Assembly (NCBI GenBank): GCA_946699065.1
Contig: CAMPDV010000255.1
Location: 372,001-436,000, forward strand
Reading direction: 5' to 3'
DNA length: 64,000 bases
DNA from: Loxodes magnus
Lineage: Eukaryota; Ciliophora; Karyorelictea; Loxodida; Loxodidae
The notes under the pieces are model-generated. The model was not told the DNA's origin and searched no databases. It saw only the letters and a program-made list of their open reading frames with translations. Made by a program: the position numbers and the translations under genes. Below are positions 63,746 to 64,000 of this stretch, in pieces (the first letter of the stretch is position 1; every line of letters starts with the position of its first letter).

Positions 63746-64000
63746 TAATAATATCCATTAGATCTCCATTTAAATTATTAATTAAAATACTAAAGAAGGT
63801 ATAAATATTAATATCATTAATATAAAATATCCTTCGTATATATTCGTCAGTATTGCGAATATTTCTTCAAATTTTCTTTAGAAATTTAAACTAGCTTATA
63901 CTGAAATAATTATTTAAATTTCAAAACTCCAAGCATTTAATCTTTATTTTCTTATAAATAGTGGCTTTTAAATACTCAATGCTATTTTTCCAGATTTATA
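63746..64000. other. AT-rich, no gene seen
   Basis: Window end without recognisable features. Confidence 0.5.

Overview
The window looks like nuclear DNA of a ciliate with a karyorelict-type code (Loxodes-like, NCBI table 27). It is extremely AT-rich. Long genes read through only if TAA and TAG are Gln and TGA is Trp internally and also the stop. The proof case is the receptor at 16404-20258: one frame, 1284 codons, many internal TAA/TAG/TGA, ending at a TGA. A transporter gene on the other strand (57525-58667, 381 codons) behaves the same way. Tools that use the standard code see almost no genes here. Some frame changes in otherwise good genes coincide with 14-nt GT...AG segments, so very short introns are likely. 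Germline versus somatic origin cannot be decided from the window, and the genus is an inference.

Layout. 0-6 kb: two members of a small four-membrane-segment protein family, one broken (362-925, minus) and one intact (4539-5096, plus). 6.3-11.7 kb: a nearly full-length LINE (ORF1, APE endonuclease, reverse transcriptase), lying between 253-bp inverted repeats at 3.5 and 13.0 kb. 16.4-21.1 kb: a receptor with two extracellular binding domains and about eight membrane segments, followed by a second, unnamed membrane protein gene. 23.5-24.3 kb: tRNA-Cys(GCA) and tRNA-Thr(AGT).

26.8-49.6 kb: a very large inverted repeat with arms of about 6.6 and 8.5-9 kb around a 7.2-kb spacer. The arms carry six members of the four-TM family in mirror order. 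The right arm has extra insertions, including two SINE-like elements. The spacer holds two coiled-coil/CCHC protein genes on opposite strands.

48.5-51.8 kb: a cluster of LINE-dependent elements. These are a SINE with an unidentified structured head, a dimeric SINE whose head resembles 5S rRNA, and a LINE copy that keeps ORF1 and the start of the endonuclease but no reverse transcriptase. All end in the same terminal hairpin as the LINE. 52.1-63.4 kb: a third CCHC gene, several unnamed genes, an EamA/DMT-type transporter, and an otubain-like gene whose catalytic Cys position is Gln. 63.4-63.7 kb: a second copy of the 5S-like SINE. The rest is AT-rich DNA in which I saw no gene, but in a code with one ambiguous stop a short or intron-rich gene is easy to miss.
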